From the NCBI RefSeq assembly GCF_001704635.1, contig NZ_MAXF01000095.1, positions 1 through 64,000 on the forward strand: 64,000 bases of DNA. Direction: 5' to 3'. The stretch's first letter is position 1; each line of letters begins with the position of its first letter. This DNA is from Streptomyces sparsogenes. Lineage in GTDB: Bacteria; Actinomycetota; Actinomycetes; Streptomycetales; Streptomycetaceae. Both the position numbers and the translations under genes were made by a program. This document shows positions 16,542-24,783 of this stretch, one piece after another. Below the pieces are notes generated by a model, which saw only the letters and a list, made by a program, of their open reading frames with translations, searched no databases and was not told the DNA's origin.

Positions 16542-17219
16542 TCAGCCGCCGAGGAGGGGGAGGCCCTTGACCGCCAGGCCGTCGGACAGCGGGGTGGTCG
16601 GCAGCGGGTTCTGGGCGGCCGGGGCGGCGGGGGTGGCCGGGTGCTCGGCGGTCTTCGCCGCCTTGCCGACCTTGCCCGCGACGGCCTTGCCGACCTTGCC
16701 GGCCATGGCCTTGCCGCGGCTCGGCGCTGCGTGACGGCCCTTGCCCTTGGCCGCGCCGGCCACGGCCTTGCCGTGGTCGCCCTTGACGGCCTTGACGGCC
16801 TTGACGGCCTTGGCGCTCTTGGCGCCCTTGGCGGCCTTGGCGGCCTTGGTGCCGGAGGAGACCGCCTTGCCGGTGGCCGTCTTCGCCCCGGAGGCGGTCC
16901 TGCCCGCGGCCGAAGCGGCCTGGCCCGCGGTCTTGCCCGTCGCGGGAGCGGCCTGGTCCTGGCCCGGGAGAACACGCTTGACGGTCCCGCCGGCCTTGCC
17001 GCTGACCTCGCCCGCCGCGCTCCCGACGTGCTGCGAGGCGGAGTCCGCGAGGCTGCCGACCGCGGCGGTGTCGAGCGCGCTCAGCCCACCGAGCTTGGAG
17101 GTCTGCGGCAGGGCGAGGTCCGCCGCGCTCGCGGCGCCGGCCGCACCGACCACGGGAGCTGCGCCCGCTGCGACCAGCAGCGCGGTCCGGGCGATCCGAC
17201 GCGTGAGGGGGAGGGACAT
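16542..17219 (-). CDS. Secreted Lys/Ala/Gly-rich low-complexity protein
   Basis: Protein of 225 residues with a Sec signal peptide: basic N-terminus (LTRRIART), hydrophobic core and a cleavage site after ASA at about residue 33. The mature chain has no aromatic residues to speak of and is built from short K-A/G repeats (three consecutive KAV units from a 9-bp repeat at 16782-16808, and AGKVGKAV units), similar in composition to histone H1-like tails or to the heparin-binding tail of HBHA. The start at 17219 is supported by AAAGGAG seven bases upstream. No family is recognised; similar proteins are sometimes annotated loosely as ATP-binding, which nothing here supports. A nucleic-acid, teichoic-acid or polyanion-binding wall role is conjecture. 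Confidence 0.75.
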   Translation of the reverse strand: MSLPLTRRIARTALLVAAGAAPVVGAAGAASAADLALPQTSKLGGLSALDTAAVGSLADSASQHVGSAAGEVSGKAGGTVKRVLPGQDQAAPATGKTAGQAASAAGRTASGAKTATGKAVSSGTKAAKAAKGAKSAKAVKAVKAVKGDHGKAVAGAAKGKGRHAAPSRGKAMAGKVGKAVAGKVGKAAKTAEHPATPAAPAAQNPLPTTPLSDGLAVKGLPLLGG

Positions 17220-17421
17220 GATGCTCCTTTGACGGAGGGACATTTGGCGTGGGTGTCCGGCAGGCGGACGCAGTGAATACCGCGTGAGAAGCGGGAAGGT
17301 TGCGGTGCGCCAAGGTAAAGAATTGGCAATGCGTCGCATAATCCGTTTCGGATATGGGTGGCCGTCCGGGAATGCCGCCGCAGCCGCCCCGACCCCCCGT
17401 CACCAGCGGTGACGCGCCCCG

Positions 17422-18336
17422 CTATCGGGCGGTGACGATCCGCACTTCCGCCCCGGAACCCGTGTCGGTGGTACGCCAACCACCGTCCGAATTCCCGGCG
17501 TTCCACACATGGTCGCCGTAAGAAACGCGTTCGATGCGCAACTCGTCCGAGTGGGCCACCGCCCAGGAGGCCAATTCCCAGCCGCGCCGCTCCCCGCCGT
17601 CCCGGGCCGTGGCCGCCCCGGCCTGGACGCGCACCACATGCGGGGCCGCCGTCCGCCCGCCGCCCTGCCCGGCCGGCCGGATCGCCGCCGCCACCTCCGC
17701 GCCGAACTGCCGCTTCAACTCCGCCCGGACCCGCGCCGGTTCGCCCGCGACTCCGTCGTCCACCGGGCCGGGGCAGGAGAAGGCGGCCTCCGAACGCCCC
17801 GTCAGCGCCGCGGTCAGCACCACGGCCTCGGTCTCGTGCTTCGCGTACGCCTGCGGGAAGCCGCTGTACTGCACCCGCTGGGCGGCCACCGTGAGCGGGA
17901 GCCGCGAGTAACCGGGGACCCGCACCAGACGGTCGTAGAACCTGCCCGTGGCGTAGACCGGGTCCTGGATCTGCCGCGCGGTCCCCCAGCCCTGCGAGGG
18001 CCGCTGCTGGAAGAGCCCCAGCGAATCCCGGTCGCCGTGGCGGACGTTGCGCAGCCCGGACTCCTGCAGCGCGGTGGCGAGCGCGATCGTGACGGCCCGC
18101 TCGGGCAGCCCCCGGGAGGCGGCCACCGCCTCGATCGTGGCCGCGTTGACCGCCTGTTCGGGATCCAGCGACACGTCCTCGCCGTCCACCCGGGCCGTAC
18201 AGCGCGGCGGCCCCCAGCCGCCGGTCTCGACGAGCAGCGCCGCATAGCCGACCAAGGCCAGCAGAACGGCGAACGCGATCGTGGTACGCCCCCTGCGGGC
18301 GCGGCTGGCAAGGACGGACAGGGGCACGGCCCACAC
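17422..18336 (-). CDS. Membrane-anchored lytic-transglycosylase-like protein
   Basis: Protein of 304 residues with one N-terminal membrane anchor (about 20-38) and an extracytoplasmic domain. Residues 70-135 resemble the lysozyme-like fold of SLT/Rpf-type proteins: an ALQESGLRN segment with a Glu in the catalytic position, followed by DSLGLFQQRPSQGWG. The remaining 150 residues match nothing I recognise. Homologues in streptomycetes are often labelled heavy metal transporter, a name the sequence does not justify. It would cleave or bind peptidoglycan; activity is inferred. GTG 18336 is the likely start, with GTG 18327 as alternative. Confidence 0.72.
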   Translation of the reverse strand: MWAVPLSVLASRARRGRTTIAFAVLLALVGYAALLVETGGWGPPRCTARVDGEDVSLDPEQAVNAATIEAVAASRGLPERAVTIALATALQESGLRNVRHGDRDSLGLFQQRPSQGWGTARQIQDPVYATGRFYDRLVRVPGYSRLPLTVAAQRVQYSGFPQAYAKHETEAVVLTAALTGRSEAAFSCPGPVDDGVAGEPARVRAELKRQFGAEVAAAIRPAGQGGGRTAAPHVVRVQAGAATARDGGERRGWELASWAVAHSDELRIERVSYGDHVWNAGNSDGGWRTTDTGSGAEVRIVTAR

Positions 18337-18452
18337 GTTACTTCAGCGCCACCCGGCCCCGGGGCGGCATGTGCCAAGCGGCACATCACCCTCCGGACGG
18401 CCGCCGCGGCCACCGCGCCCGGCCCGGACGGCGCCGCGCCCGGACTCCTCGT

Positions 18453-18458
18453 CTAGGG
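18453..18458 (+). promoter_or_regulatory. Putative -10 element for a leaderless dapE transcript
   Basis: TAGGGT lies 8 bases before the dapE ATG and there is no Shine-Dalgarno sequence, the usual arrangement for leaderless mRNAs in streptomycetes. No clear -35 is visible. Confidence 0.45.
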
Positions 18459-18466
18459 TCGGCTCC

Positions 18467-19537
18467 ATGGCACACCCCGCACTCGATCTGTCCCTGGACG
18501 CCGCCCGGCTCACCGCCCGGCTCGTCGACTTCCCCTCGGTCAGCGGCGACGAGAAGGCGCTCGCCGACGCCGTCGAGCAGGCCCTGCGCGCCCTGCCGCA
18601 CCTGACCGTCGACCGCGACGGGGACGCCGTCGTGGCCCGGACGAACCTGGGACGGGCCGAGCGGGTGGTGCTCGCCGGACACATCGACACCGTACCGATC
18701 GCCGACAACGTGCCCTCGCGGCTCGACGAGCACGGCGTGCTGTGGGGCTGCGGCACCTCCGACATGAAGTCCGGCGTGGCCGTCCAGCTGCGCATCGCCC
18801 GGACCGTGCCCGCCCCGAACCGCGATCTGACCTTCGTCTTCTACGACCACGAAGAGGTGGCCGCCGAGCTCAACGGGCTGGGGCGGCTGGCCGGCCGGCA
18901 CCCCGAGTGGCTGGCCGGCGACTTCGCCGTCCTGCTGGAGCCCACCGACGGCAAGGTCGAGGGCGGCTGCCAGGGCACCCTGCGGGTGCGGGTCACCGCC
19001 ACCGGCCGGCGCGCCCACTCCGCGCGCAGCTGGCTCGGCGAGAACGCCATCCACAAGGCCGCGCCCATCCTGGACCGGCTGGCCGGCTACCTGCCGCGCC
19101 GCGTGGAGATCGACGGGCTCACCTACCGCGAGGGCCTCAACGCGGTGCGCGTCGAGGGCGGCCACGCGGGCAACGTGATCCCGGACCTGTGTGTGGTGAC
19201 CGTGAACTACCGGTTCGCCCCCGACCGCTCCGAGGCGCAGGCGCTGGAGCATGTGCGCGAGGTGTTCGCCGGTTTCGAGGTCGAGGTCACCGACAGCGCG
19301 CCCGGCGCCCTGCCCGGCCTGACACGCCCGGCCGCCGCGGCCTTCGTCGAGGCGGTCGGCGTGGAGGTGGCCCCCAAGGACGCCTGGACGGACGTCGCCC
19401 GCTTCTCGGGCCTCGGCGTGCCCGCGATCAACTACGGCCCCGGCGATCCGAAGCTCGCCCACACCCGGGAGGAGCACGTCGCCACCGCGGCCGTGCTGGA
19501 GGCCGAGGAGCGGCTGCGGGCGTGGCTGACGCGCTGA
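18467..19537 (+). CDS. dapE: DapE: succinyl-diaminopimelate desuccinylase
   Basis: M20-family di-zinc hydrolase, 356 residues, that releases L,L-diaminopimelate for lysine and peptidoglycan synthesis. Metal ligands and catalytic residues are visible: His72 and Asp74 in LAGHIDTVP, Asp99 in CGTSDMKSG, Glu129/Glu130 in YDHEE, and a C-terminal His in KLAHTREEH. ATG at 18467 begins the conserved region; a TAGGGT -10 element 8 bases upstream suggests a leaderless transcript. It works directly after DapC, encoded 2.1 kb upstream. Confidence 0.94.
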   Translation: MAHPALDLSLDAARLTARLVDFPSVSGDEKALADAVEQALRALPHLTVDRDGDAVVARTNLGRAERVVLAGHIDTVPIADNVPSRLDEHGVLWGCGTSDMKSGVAVQLRIARTVPAPNRDLTFVFYDHEEVAAELNGLGRLAGRHPEWLAGDFAVLLEPTDGKVEGGCQGTLRVRVTATGRRAHSARSWLGENAIHKAAPILDRLAGYLPRRVEIDGLTYREGLNAVRVEGGHAGNVIPDLCVVTVNYRFAPDRSEAQALEHVREVFAGFEVEVTDSAPGALPGLTRPAAAAFVEAVGVEVAPKDAWTDVARFSGLGVPAINYGPGDPKLAHTREEHVATAAVLEAEERLRAWLTR

Positions 19538-19633
19538 ACACCCTTTTTCTTGGCTCCGCCCGCCGCCGGGGGGCCTAGGCTGAACGACAGGTCTGCGGCT
19601 GATCCGAGGCAGATCTTGGCGAAGGGAGCACAC

Positions 19634-20383
19634 ATGGGCAAAGCCGACGACGAGCGAGCGCCGCAGGAGCAGCGCCAGGGCCCGGTCGTGCGCCGACGTC
19701 ACCAGGTACGGGCCGGCACGACCGACCAGCGGCTGCTGGACACCCAGGGCGCGACGCACTGGGTGCACGAGGACCCGTTCCGGGTGCTGCGCATCCAGTC
19801 CGAGTTCGTCGAGGGGTTCGGCACGCTCGCCGAGCTGGGCCGGGCGGTCAGCGTCTTCGGGTCCGCCCGCACGCCGGAGGGATCCCCCGAGTACGAGGCG
19901 GGGGTGCGGATCGGGCGGGCCCTCGCGGAGGCGGGGTTCGCGGTGATCACCGGCGGCGGCCCGGGCGCGATGGAGGCGGCGAACCGGGGCGCGTGCGAGG
20001 CGGGCGGGGTCTCCGTCGGCCTCGGCATCGAGCTGCCGTACGAGCAGGGGCTCAACCCGTACGTCGACATCGGCGTGAACTTCCGCTACTTCTTCGTCCG
20101 CAAGACGATGTTCGTGAAGTACGCGCAGGGCTTCGTGGTGCTGCCCGGCGGGGTCGGCACCCTGGACGAGTTCTTCGAGGCGCTCACCCTCGTCCAGACG
20201 AAGAAGGTGACCCGCTTCCCGATCGTCCTCTACGGCAGCGCCTACTGGCAGGGGCTGGTGGGCTGGCTGAAGGACACGCTCGTCGCGCAGGGCAAGGCGA
20301 GCCCGGTGGACCTGGAGCTGTTCCGCCTCACGGACGACGTGGACGAGGTCGTCGAGCTGATGACCAAGGAGTCCGGCGGCTGA
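19634..20383 (+). CDS. LOG-family (TIGR00730) protein, Rossmann-fold nucleotide 5'-monophosphate phosphoribohydrolase type
   Basis: Protein of 249 residues with the two signature motifs of the LOG family: GGGPGAMEAANRGA at residues 107-120 and PGGVGTLDE at 161-169. LOG enzymes hydrolyse cytokinin riboside monophosphates or AMP to free bases plus ribose-5-phosphate; the bacterial physiological substrate is uncertain. ATG at 19634 is preceded by GGGAG at good spacing. It follows dapE by 96 bases, the order I recall from Rv1202 to Rv1205. About 40 N-terminal residues before the fold are charged and variable. Confidence 0.9.
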   Translation: MGKADDERAPQEQRQGPVVRRRHQVRAGTTDQRLLDTQGATHWVHEDPFRVLRIQSEFVEGFGTLAELGRAVSVFGSARTPEGSPEYEAGVRIGRALAEAGFAVITGGGPGAMEAANRGACEAGGVSVGLGIELPYEQGLNPYVDIGVNFRYFFVRKTMFVKYAQGFVVLPGGVGTLDEFFEALTLVQTKKVTRFPIVLYGSAYWQGLVGWLKDTLVAQGKASPVDLELFRLTDDVDEVVELMTKESGG

Positions 20384-20460
20384 CCGACCGCCGGACCAGC
20401 CGCCCCCGCCCGGCGCCGTCGGGCCCCGTCCGGCGCCGCCGGCCCAGCCGCCCGGAGCCG

Positions 20461-21321
20461 TCAGGCCAGTCCGCGCCGGGCGACCGCCGGGGGCCGGTGG
20501 CCGGCGATGGCCGAGACCATGTCCAGCACCTGGCGGGTCTCGGCCACCTCATGCACCCGGTAGACCCGCGCGCCGAGCCAGGCCGAGACCGCGGTCGTCG
20601 CCAGGGTGCCCAGCAGCCGCTCCTTGACCGGGCGGTCGAGCGTCTCGCCGACGAAGTCCTTGTTGGACAGCGAGACCAGCACGGGCCAGCCGGTCTCCGC
20701 CAGCTCGCCCAGCCGCCGGGTCGCCTCCAGCGAGTGCCGGGTGTTCTTGCCGAAGTCGTGGCCCGGGTCGATCAGGATCGACTCGCGCTCCACGCCCAGC
20801 TCGAGGGCGCGCCGCGCCAGCCCGAGCGTGACCCGCAGGATGTCGGCCACCACGTCGTCGTACGCGACCCGGTGCGGCCGGGTGCGCGGCTCGGCGCCGC
20901 CCGCGTGGGTGCACACCAGGCCGACGCCGTGCCGGGCCGCGACCTCGGCCAGCTTCGGGTCCACCCCGCCCCACGCGTCATTGAGCAGATCCGCGCCCGC
21001 CTCGCAGACCGCCTCCCCGACCTCATGGCGCCAGGTGTCCACACTGATCACCACGTCGGGGTGGCGCCGGCGCACCTCGGCGACGAAGCCGACCGTGCGG
21101 CGCGCCTCCTCGGCGGCGCTCACCTCTTCCCCGGGACCGGCCTTCACCCCGCCGATGTCGATGATGGCCGCGCCCTCCGCCACCGCCTGCTCGACCCGGG
21201 CCAGGGCCGGCTCGTCGCGGAAGGTGGCCCCCTGGTCATAGAAGGAGTCCGGCGTCCGGTTCACGATCGCCATGATCACCTGTTCGTTCTCGCCGAACTC
21301 ACGCCGTCCGAGCCGCAGCAT
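20461..21321 (-). CDS. folP2: FolP2: dihydropteroate synthase-like protein lacking key DHPS residues
   Basis: Pterin-binding TIM-barrel protein, 286 residues. It keeps the first motif (VNRTPDSFYD, residues 20-29), but the loop that in true dihydropteroate synthases reads GGESTRPG, carrying the Thr-Arg pair near the pABA/diphosphate site, is here GGVKAGPG (57-64). The same change is present in the mycobacterial FolP2 as I remember it, which does not act as a DHPS. It is transcribed opposite to the neighbours and diverges from the DivIVA-domain gene. In M. tuberculosis this gene abuts gpgS; no gpgS is present here. Its real substrate is unknown. Confidence 0.88.
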   Translation of the reverse strand: MLRLGRREFGENEQVIMAIVNRTPDSFYDQGATFRDEPALARVEQAVAEGAAIIDIGGVKAGPGEEVSAAEEARRTVGFVAEVRRRHPDVVISVDTWRHEVGEAVCEAGADLLNDAWGGVDPKLAEVAARHGVGLVCTHAGGAEPRTRPHRVAYDDVVADILRVTLGLARRALELGVERESILIDPGHDFGKNTRHSLEATRRLGELAETGWPVLVSLSNKDFVGETLDRPVKERLLGTLATTAVSAWLGARVYRVHEVAETRQVLDMVSAIAGHRPPAVARRGLA

Positions 21322-21404
21322 TCCGTACTTCCTCTCGCTTCGTCTTCAGAGGGCTTCAGCGACGATAACTGTCGGTGGGGCATGGCACGATCGAGGCAGA
21401 CTGA

Positions 21405-21428
21405 TAGGACGTACGGGTAGGACGTACG
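21405..21428 (+). repeat. 13-bp tandem duplication in the folP2/DivIVA intergenic region
   Basis: TAGGACGTACG occurs at 21405-21415 and again at 21418-21428, a 13-bp period, just upstream of the GTG at 21454. TAGGAC resembles a -10 hexamer, so the duplication may create two overlapping promoters or an operator. Confidence 0.45.
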
Positions 21429-21453
21429 CGCGCACCCCGGGGAGACGGTCGTC

Positions 21454-21990
21454 GTGTTTTGGTTCTTGCTGATCGCGCTGGTCGTGGTGGTCGGCGCGGT
21501 CACGCTCGCGGTCGTCGGGGGCGGTGACGGCGGCGCGCTGGCCGAGGCGCCCCCCGACCGGCTCGACGACGCGCTGCCCGCCGACCGGCCGCTGGGCCGG
21601 GCCGATGTGGAGGCCCTGCGGCTTCCGATGACCGTGCGGGGGTACCGCATGGCCGATGTGGACGATGTGCTGGGCCGGCTCGGCGCCGAGCTGGCCGAGC
21701 GCGACGCCCGGATCGCCGAGCTGGAGACGGCCCTGGCCGGGGCGCGGGCGTCGGCGCACGGCGGGGCCGGCCCGCTGGAGCGGCCCGGCGGCTTCCCGCC
21801 GGGGGACACCGCCGCGCCGGGTCTGCCGCCCCACGACACCGCCCCGCCCGGCCTGCCGCGCGACCTGCCGCCGCCCGGGCCGCCCGCCCATGACCTGCCG
21901 ACCCACGATCTGTCCCCGCACGACCCGCCCCCGCACCATCCGCCTCTGCCCGGCACCCCGCCGCGCCGACCCGACGGGGAGGGGGCGTGA
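21454..21990 (+). CDS. DivIVA-domain (DivI1A) membrane protein
   Basis: Protein of 178 residues: an N-terminal membrane helix (1-20), then a short DivI1A-type motif (ADVEALRLPMTVRGYRMADVDDVLGRLG split around residues 50-76) and a brief coiled coil (AELAERDARIAELETAL), then a His/Pro/Asp-rich tail with repeated P-H-D units. Such proteins are thought to sense membrane curvature or scaffold polar growth; that is family knowledge, not shown here. GTG 21454 is used, with GGGGAGA upstream. Its stop overlaps the tag start by four bases (GTGA). The same neighbour position is held by Rv1209 in M. tuberculosis. Confidence 0.8.
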   Translation: MFWFLLIALVVVVGAVTLAVVGGGDGGALAEAPPDRLDDALPADRPLGRADVEALRLPMTVRGYRMADVDDVLGRLGAELAERDARIAELETALAGARASAHGGAGPLERPGGFPPGDTAAPGLPPHDTAPPGLPRDLPPPGPPAHDLPTHDLSPHDPPPHHPPLPGTPPRRPDGEGA

Positions 21991-22601
21991 GCGCCGGGGG
22001 AGCGGTTCCGGGTCCGGACGGGCTGGCGCGCTGCCCGTGGGGCCTCGAGGCCGAGACCATGGCCGACTACCGCGTCTACCACGACACCGAGTGGGGCCGC
22101 CCGGTCCACGGCGACGACGCCCTGTTCGAGCGGATCTCCCTGGAGGCGTTCCAGTCCGGCCTGTCCTGGCTGACGATCCTGCGCCGCCGCGAGGGCTTCC
22201 GCGCCGCCTTTGCCGACTTCAAGATCGCGGCGGTCGCGGAGTTCACGGCGGCGGACGAGCAGCGGCTGCTCGGCGACTCCCGCATCATCCGCAACCGGGC
22301 CAAGATCTCCGCCGTGGTGGCCAACGCGCGGGCGGCCGCCGAGCTGGCGGCGGGCGAGCTGGACGAGCTGATCTGGTCGCACGCCCCGGACCCGGCCGCC
22401 CGCCCGGCGCCGCGGACCTTCGCCGACGTCCCCGCGATCACCCCGGAGTCGACGGCGCTGGCCCGCGACCTCAAGAAGCGAGGCTTCCGTTTCGTGGGCC
22501 CGACCACGGCGTACGCCCTGATGCAGGCCTGCGGCCTGGTCGACGACCACCTGGCCGACTGCCACGCCCGGGGCTCGGGGGCGGCACTCAGCGGCCGGTG
22601 A
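21987..22601 (+). CDS. tag: DNA-3-methyladenine glycosylase I (TagA)
   Basis: Base-excision repair enzyme that removes 3-methyladenine, 204 residues. Tag-family hallmarks: RCPWGL near residue 13, YHDTEWGRP, FQSGLSWLTIL, and the C-terminal HLADCHA giving the His and Cys zinc ligands together with the N-terminal Cys and His. Start GTG 21987 overlaps the previous stop (GTGA), so translation is coupled. The 3' end overlaps the convergent enoyl-CoA hydratase gene by 14 bases. Confidence 0.94.
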   Translation: MSAGGAVPGPDGLARCPWGLEAETMADYRVYHDTEWGRPVHGDDALFERISLEAFQSGLSWLTILRRREGFRAAFADFKIAAVAEFTAADEQRLLGDSRIIRNRAKISAVVANARAAAELAAGELDELIWSHAPDPAARPAPRTFADVPAITPESTALARDLKKRGFRFVGPTTAYALMQACGLVDDHLADCHARGSGAALSGR

Positions 22602-23391
22602 AGCGGGGCTTCTCCTTCTTGACGAAGGCGTCCACCGCGGCGAGGTGGTCCTCCGAGGCGCCCGCGCGCCGCTGCAGCTCGTCCTCCTTGGACAGCGCCT
22701 CGGTCAGGCTGTGCCCGGCCGCGTAGGCGAGGGATTCCTTGATCGCCGCATAGGCCCCGGTGGGGCCCTCCGCCAGCCGCCGGGCCACCGCCGCCGCCTC
22801 GGCGGCCAGCTCCGCGGCCGGGACGACCTTGTTCGCGATGCCCAGCTCGTAGGCCTCCTGGGCGCCCACAGAGCGCGGGAAGAGGAGCAGGTCGGCGGCG
22901 CGGCCGTGGCCGACCAGGCGCTGCAGGGTCCAGGAGATGCCGGAGTCGGCGGTGAGGGCGACCCCGGCGAAGGAGGTGTTGAAGGAGGCCGTGTCGGCGA
23001 CGACGCGGTAGTCGGCGGCGAGGGCGAAGCCCGCGCCCGCGCCCGCCGCGACCCCGTTGACCGCGGCGACGACCGGCTTCGGCATCCCCGCGATGGTGGT
23101 CACGATCGGGTTGTAGTGCAGCGCGACGGTGCTCATCGTCGAGCCCTCGCCCTGGCCCGCCCGTTCGGCCGCCAGCAGTCCGATGTGCTCCTTGAGGTCC
23201 TGGCCCACACAGAAGGCGCGGCCGCTGCCGGTGAGCAGCACGGCCCGCACGGCCGGGTCCCCGGCGGCCTGCCGCAGGGTGTCGCGCAGCGCGACCTTGG
23301 CGTCGATGTTGAGCGAGTTCATGGCGTCGGGACGATTCAGGGTGATCGTCGCGAGTCCGTCGGTCAGCTCGTAGAGCACGGTGTCGGCCAT
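22588..23391 (-). CDS. Enoyl-CoA hydratase/isomerase family protein
   Basis: Crotonase-fold protein of 267 residues. The oxyanion-hole segments are present: KPVVAAVNGVAAGAGAGFAL (about 95-114) and the first one around the GSGRAFCVGQDLKEH region. The Asp/Glu usual in hydratases at the second catalytic position falls in AGVALTADSGISW, which resembles PaaG/MenB-like isomerase-type members more than classic hydratases, so the exact reaction is uncertain. ATG 23391 has GGAGG at ideal spacing. The family is used in fatty-acid or aromatic degradation; no other beta-oxidation gene is nearby. Confidence 0.88.
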   Translation of the reverse strand: MADTVLYELTDGLATITLNRPDAMNSLNIDAKVALRDTLRQAAGDPAVRAVLLTGSGRAFCVGQDLKEHIGLLAAERAGQGEGSTMSTVALHYNPIVTTIAGMPKPVVAAVNGVAAGAGAGFALAADYRVVADTASFNTSFAGVALTADSGISWTLQRLVGHGRAADLLLFPRSVGAQEAYELGIANKVVPAAELAAEAAAVARRLAEGPTGAYAAIKESLAYAAGHSLTEALSKEDELQRRAGASEDHLAAVDAFVKKEKPRFTGR

Positions 23392-23823
23392 GGTGGGTCC
23401 TCCGGTGCGGCTGGGTCGCGGCTCGGTGCGCCGCACCGGCGGCCCGGTCGGGGCCCGGCGCGGCGGTCAGCGCACAGCATGCCGGAGATCGGCGCGGGGC
23501 GACACGCGACCGTGCCCGAGATGTGACCGCGGCCGACATGCGACCGTGTTCGGCGTATGACTGTGCCCGACCTGTGACCTGCGTCAAACAACCGGCCCCT
23601 TCCGGGCCGCCGCGGGGAGGCACCTCGGGCGTCGGCGCCGTACGGTATCGCGACCCCTCCCCGAATTGGGCGGTTTTGGGTGAGCGCGTTGCGCAGGGGT
23701 TGCCGACCGATGTTGGTCATCGGGTCGTGCCATGCGGGATAATGACAGGGAAGCAACGTGTTCGATGCCGGTGACACCTGGGTTGTCGGCTGCGATGAGC
23801 TGGTTTCAGGAAGGGGAACGAGC
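23392..23823. other. Divergent intergenic region with a degenerate 17-bp tandem repeat
   Basis: No gene is visible in this 432-bp stretch between the enoyl-CoA hydratase gene and the DUF3117 gene. It holds five to six imperfect 17-bp repeats (about 23490-23591) and a comparatively AT-rich segment ahead of 23824 that probably contains the DUF3117 promoter. Confidence 0.5.
23507..23591. repeat. Degenerate 17-bp tandem repeat array
   Basis: Units start at 23507, 23524, 23541, 23558 and 23575; the consensus is close to YGACCGTGCCCGACATG, with a weaker unit at 23490. The exact 17-base period and conserved GAC core suggest a decayed minisatellite or an array of protein-binding sites between divergent promoters. 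Confidence 0.55.
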
Positions 23824-23991
23824 ATGGCGGCCATGAAGCCGCGGACGGGCGACGGCCCGCTCGAGGTGACCAAGGAGGGGCGGGGCATCGTCATGCGCGT
23901 TCCGCTCGAAGGCGGCGGTCGGCTCGTCGTCGAGCTGACCCCGGACGAGGCCGACGCGCTCGGCGATGCCCTGAAGAAGGTCGTCGGCTGA
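23824..23991 (+). CDS. DUF3117 small conserved actinobacterial protein
   Basis: Protein of 55 residues of unknown function, very strongly conserved in actinobacteria (I recall Rv1211 as nearly identical through KPRTGDGPLE and RVPLEGGGRLVVEL). ATG 23824 is preceded by AAGGGGAACGAGC. The core is a beta-rich fold by appearance, ending in a short helix (DEADALGDALKKV). It follows tag in the same order as in M. tuberculosis. Confidence 0.9.
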   Translation: MAAMKPRTGDGPLEVTKEGRGIVMRVPLEGGGRLVVELTPDEADALGDALKKVVG

Positions 23992-24093
23992 AGCCATCGG
24001 TCCCACCACCACCCGTGTGCCGCCCCGGCGGCCGGTATGTCCATACCGGCCGCCGGGGCGGTGCTTTTACGCCCGCCGCCGCCCGCGCCGCCC

Positions 24094-24759
24094 TCACCTG
24101 CGCTTGACCGCGCAGAGCAGCCCGTCGCCCACCGGCAGCAGCGACGACTGGAGCACGGTGGACTCCCGCACGGTGCGCAGCAGCTCGCGCAGGCGCAGCA
24201 CCTCGGCCGGCTGCACCGCGGAGTCCACGGTCCGCCCGTTCGCGAAGACGCCCTCGAAGCACACCAGCCCGCCAGGCCGCAGCAGGCGCAACGATTCACC
24301 GAGGTAGTCGAGGCACTCGGAGCGGTCGCCGTCGCAGAACACCAGGTCGTAGCCGCCGTCGGCGAGCCGGGGGAGGACGTCGAGCGCCCGGCCGGGGATG
24401 AAGCGCGCCCGGTTCCCGGTGAAGCCCGCGGCGCGGAACGCCTGCCGGGCCAGCTGCTGCATCTCCGGTTCGGAGTCCACGGTGGTCAGCACGCCGTCGG
24501 GCCGCATGCCGTGCAGCAGGTGGATGCCCGAGACGCCGGTCCCGGTGCCGATCTCGGCGACGGCCTTGGCGTCCGCGGCGGCGGCGAGCAGGCGCAGCGC
24601 CGCGCCCGTGCCGGACGACACCGAGCGCATCCCCGCCTCCCGGGCCCGCTCACGGGCCCAGCGCAGGGCTGCGTCCTCGGCTACGTACGCGTCGGCGAAC
24701 GCCCAGCTCGTCTGCCGGTTGCCGGTAATGGCCCTCTCCTGTCCCCGTAGTTGACGCAA
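24094..24759 (-). CDS. O-methyltransferase (SAM-dependent, family 3 type)
   Basis: Class I methyltransferase of about 221 residues. The SAM-binding motif I reads AEIGTGTGVSG, followed by LTTVDSEPE (acidic ribose-binding residue) and DLVFCDGD. The start is uncertain: TTG 24759 fits my recollection of homologues beginning near RQLRGQERAITGNRQ, but it has no ribosome binding site; a downstream ATT (24729) with GGAGAGG upstream, or a longer form, cannot be excluded. It diverges from the ECF sigma gene with about 70 bases between, the arrangement seen for Rv1220c and sigE. The acceptor substrate is unknown. Confidence 0.85.
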   Translation of the reverse strand: MRQLRGQERAITGNRQTSWAFADAYVAEDAALRWARERAREAGMRSVSSGTGAALRLLAAAADAKAVAEIGTGTGVSGIHLLHGMRPDGVLTTVDSEPEMQQLARQAFRAAGFTGNRARFIPGRALDVLPRLADGGYDLVFCDGDRSECLDYLGESLRLLRPGGLVCFEGVFANGRTVDSAVQPAEVLRLRELLRTVRESTVLQSSLLPVGDGLLCAVKRR

Positions 24760-24783
24760 GCGTGACTGTAGCCGCTGCGCCCG

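Noticed and set aside
17422..18336. Heavy-metal transporter, a label seen on homologues
   Set aside because: There is a single membrane anchor and a lysozyme-like ESGLRN/GLFQQRPSQGWG region but no metal-binding transporter motif.
22588..22601. Frameshift or misassembly at the tag / enoyl-CoA hydratase junction
   Set aside because: Both proteins have full C-termini; a 14-base tail-to-tail overlap of convergent genes is normal here.
23490..23600. CRISPR-like array (17-bp repeats, also 15-bp and 67-bp repeats elsewhere)
   Set aside because: The repeats are head-to-tail with no unique spacers and there are no cas genes in the window.
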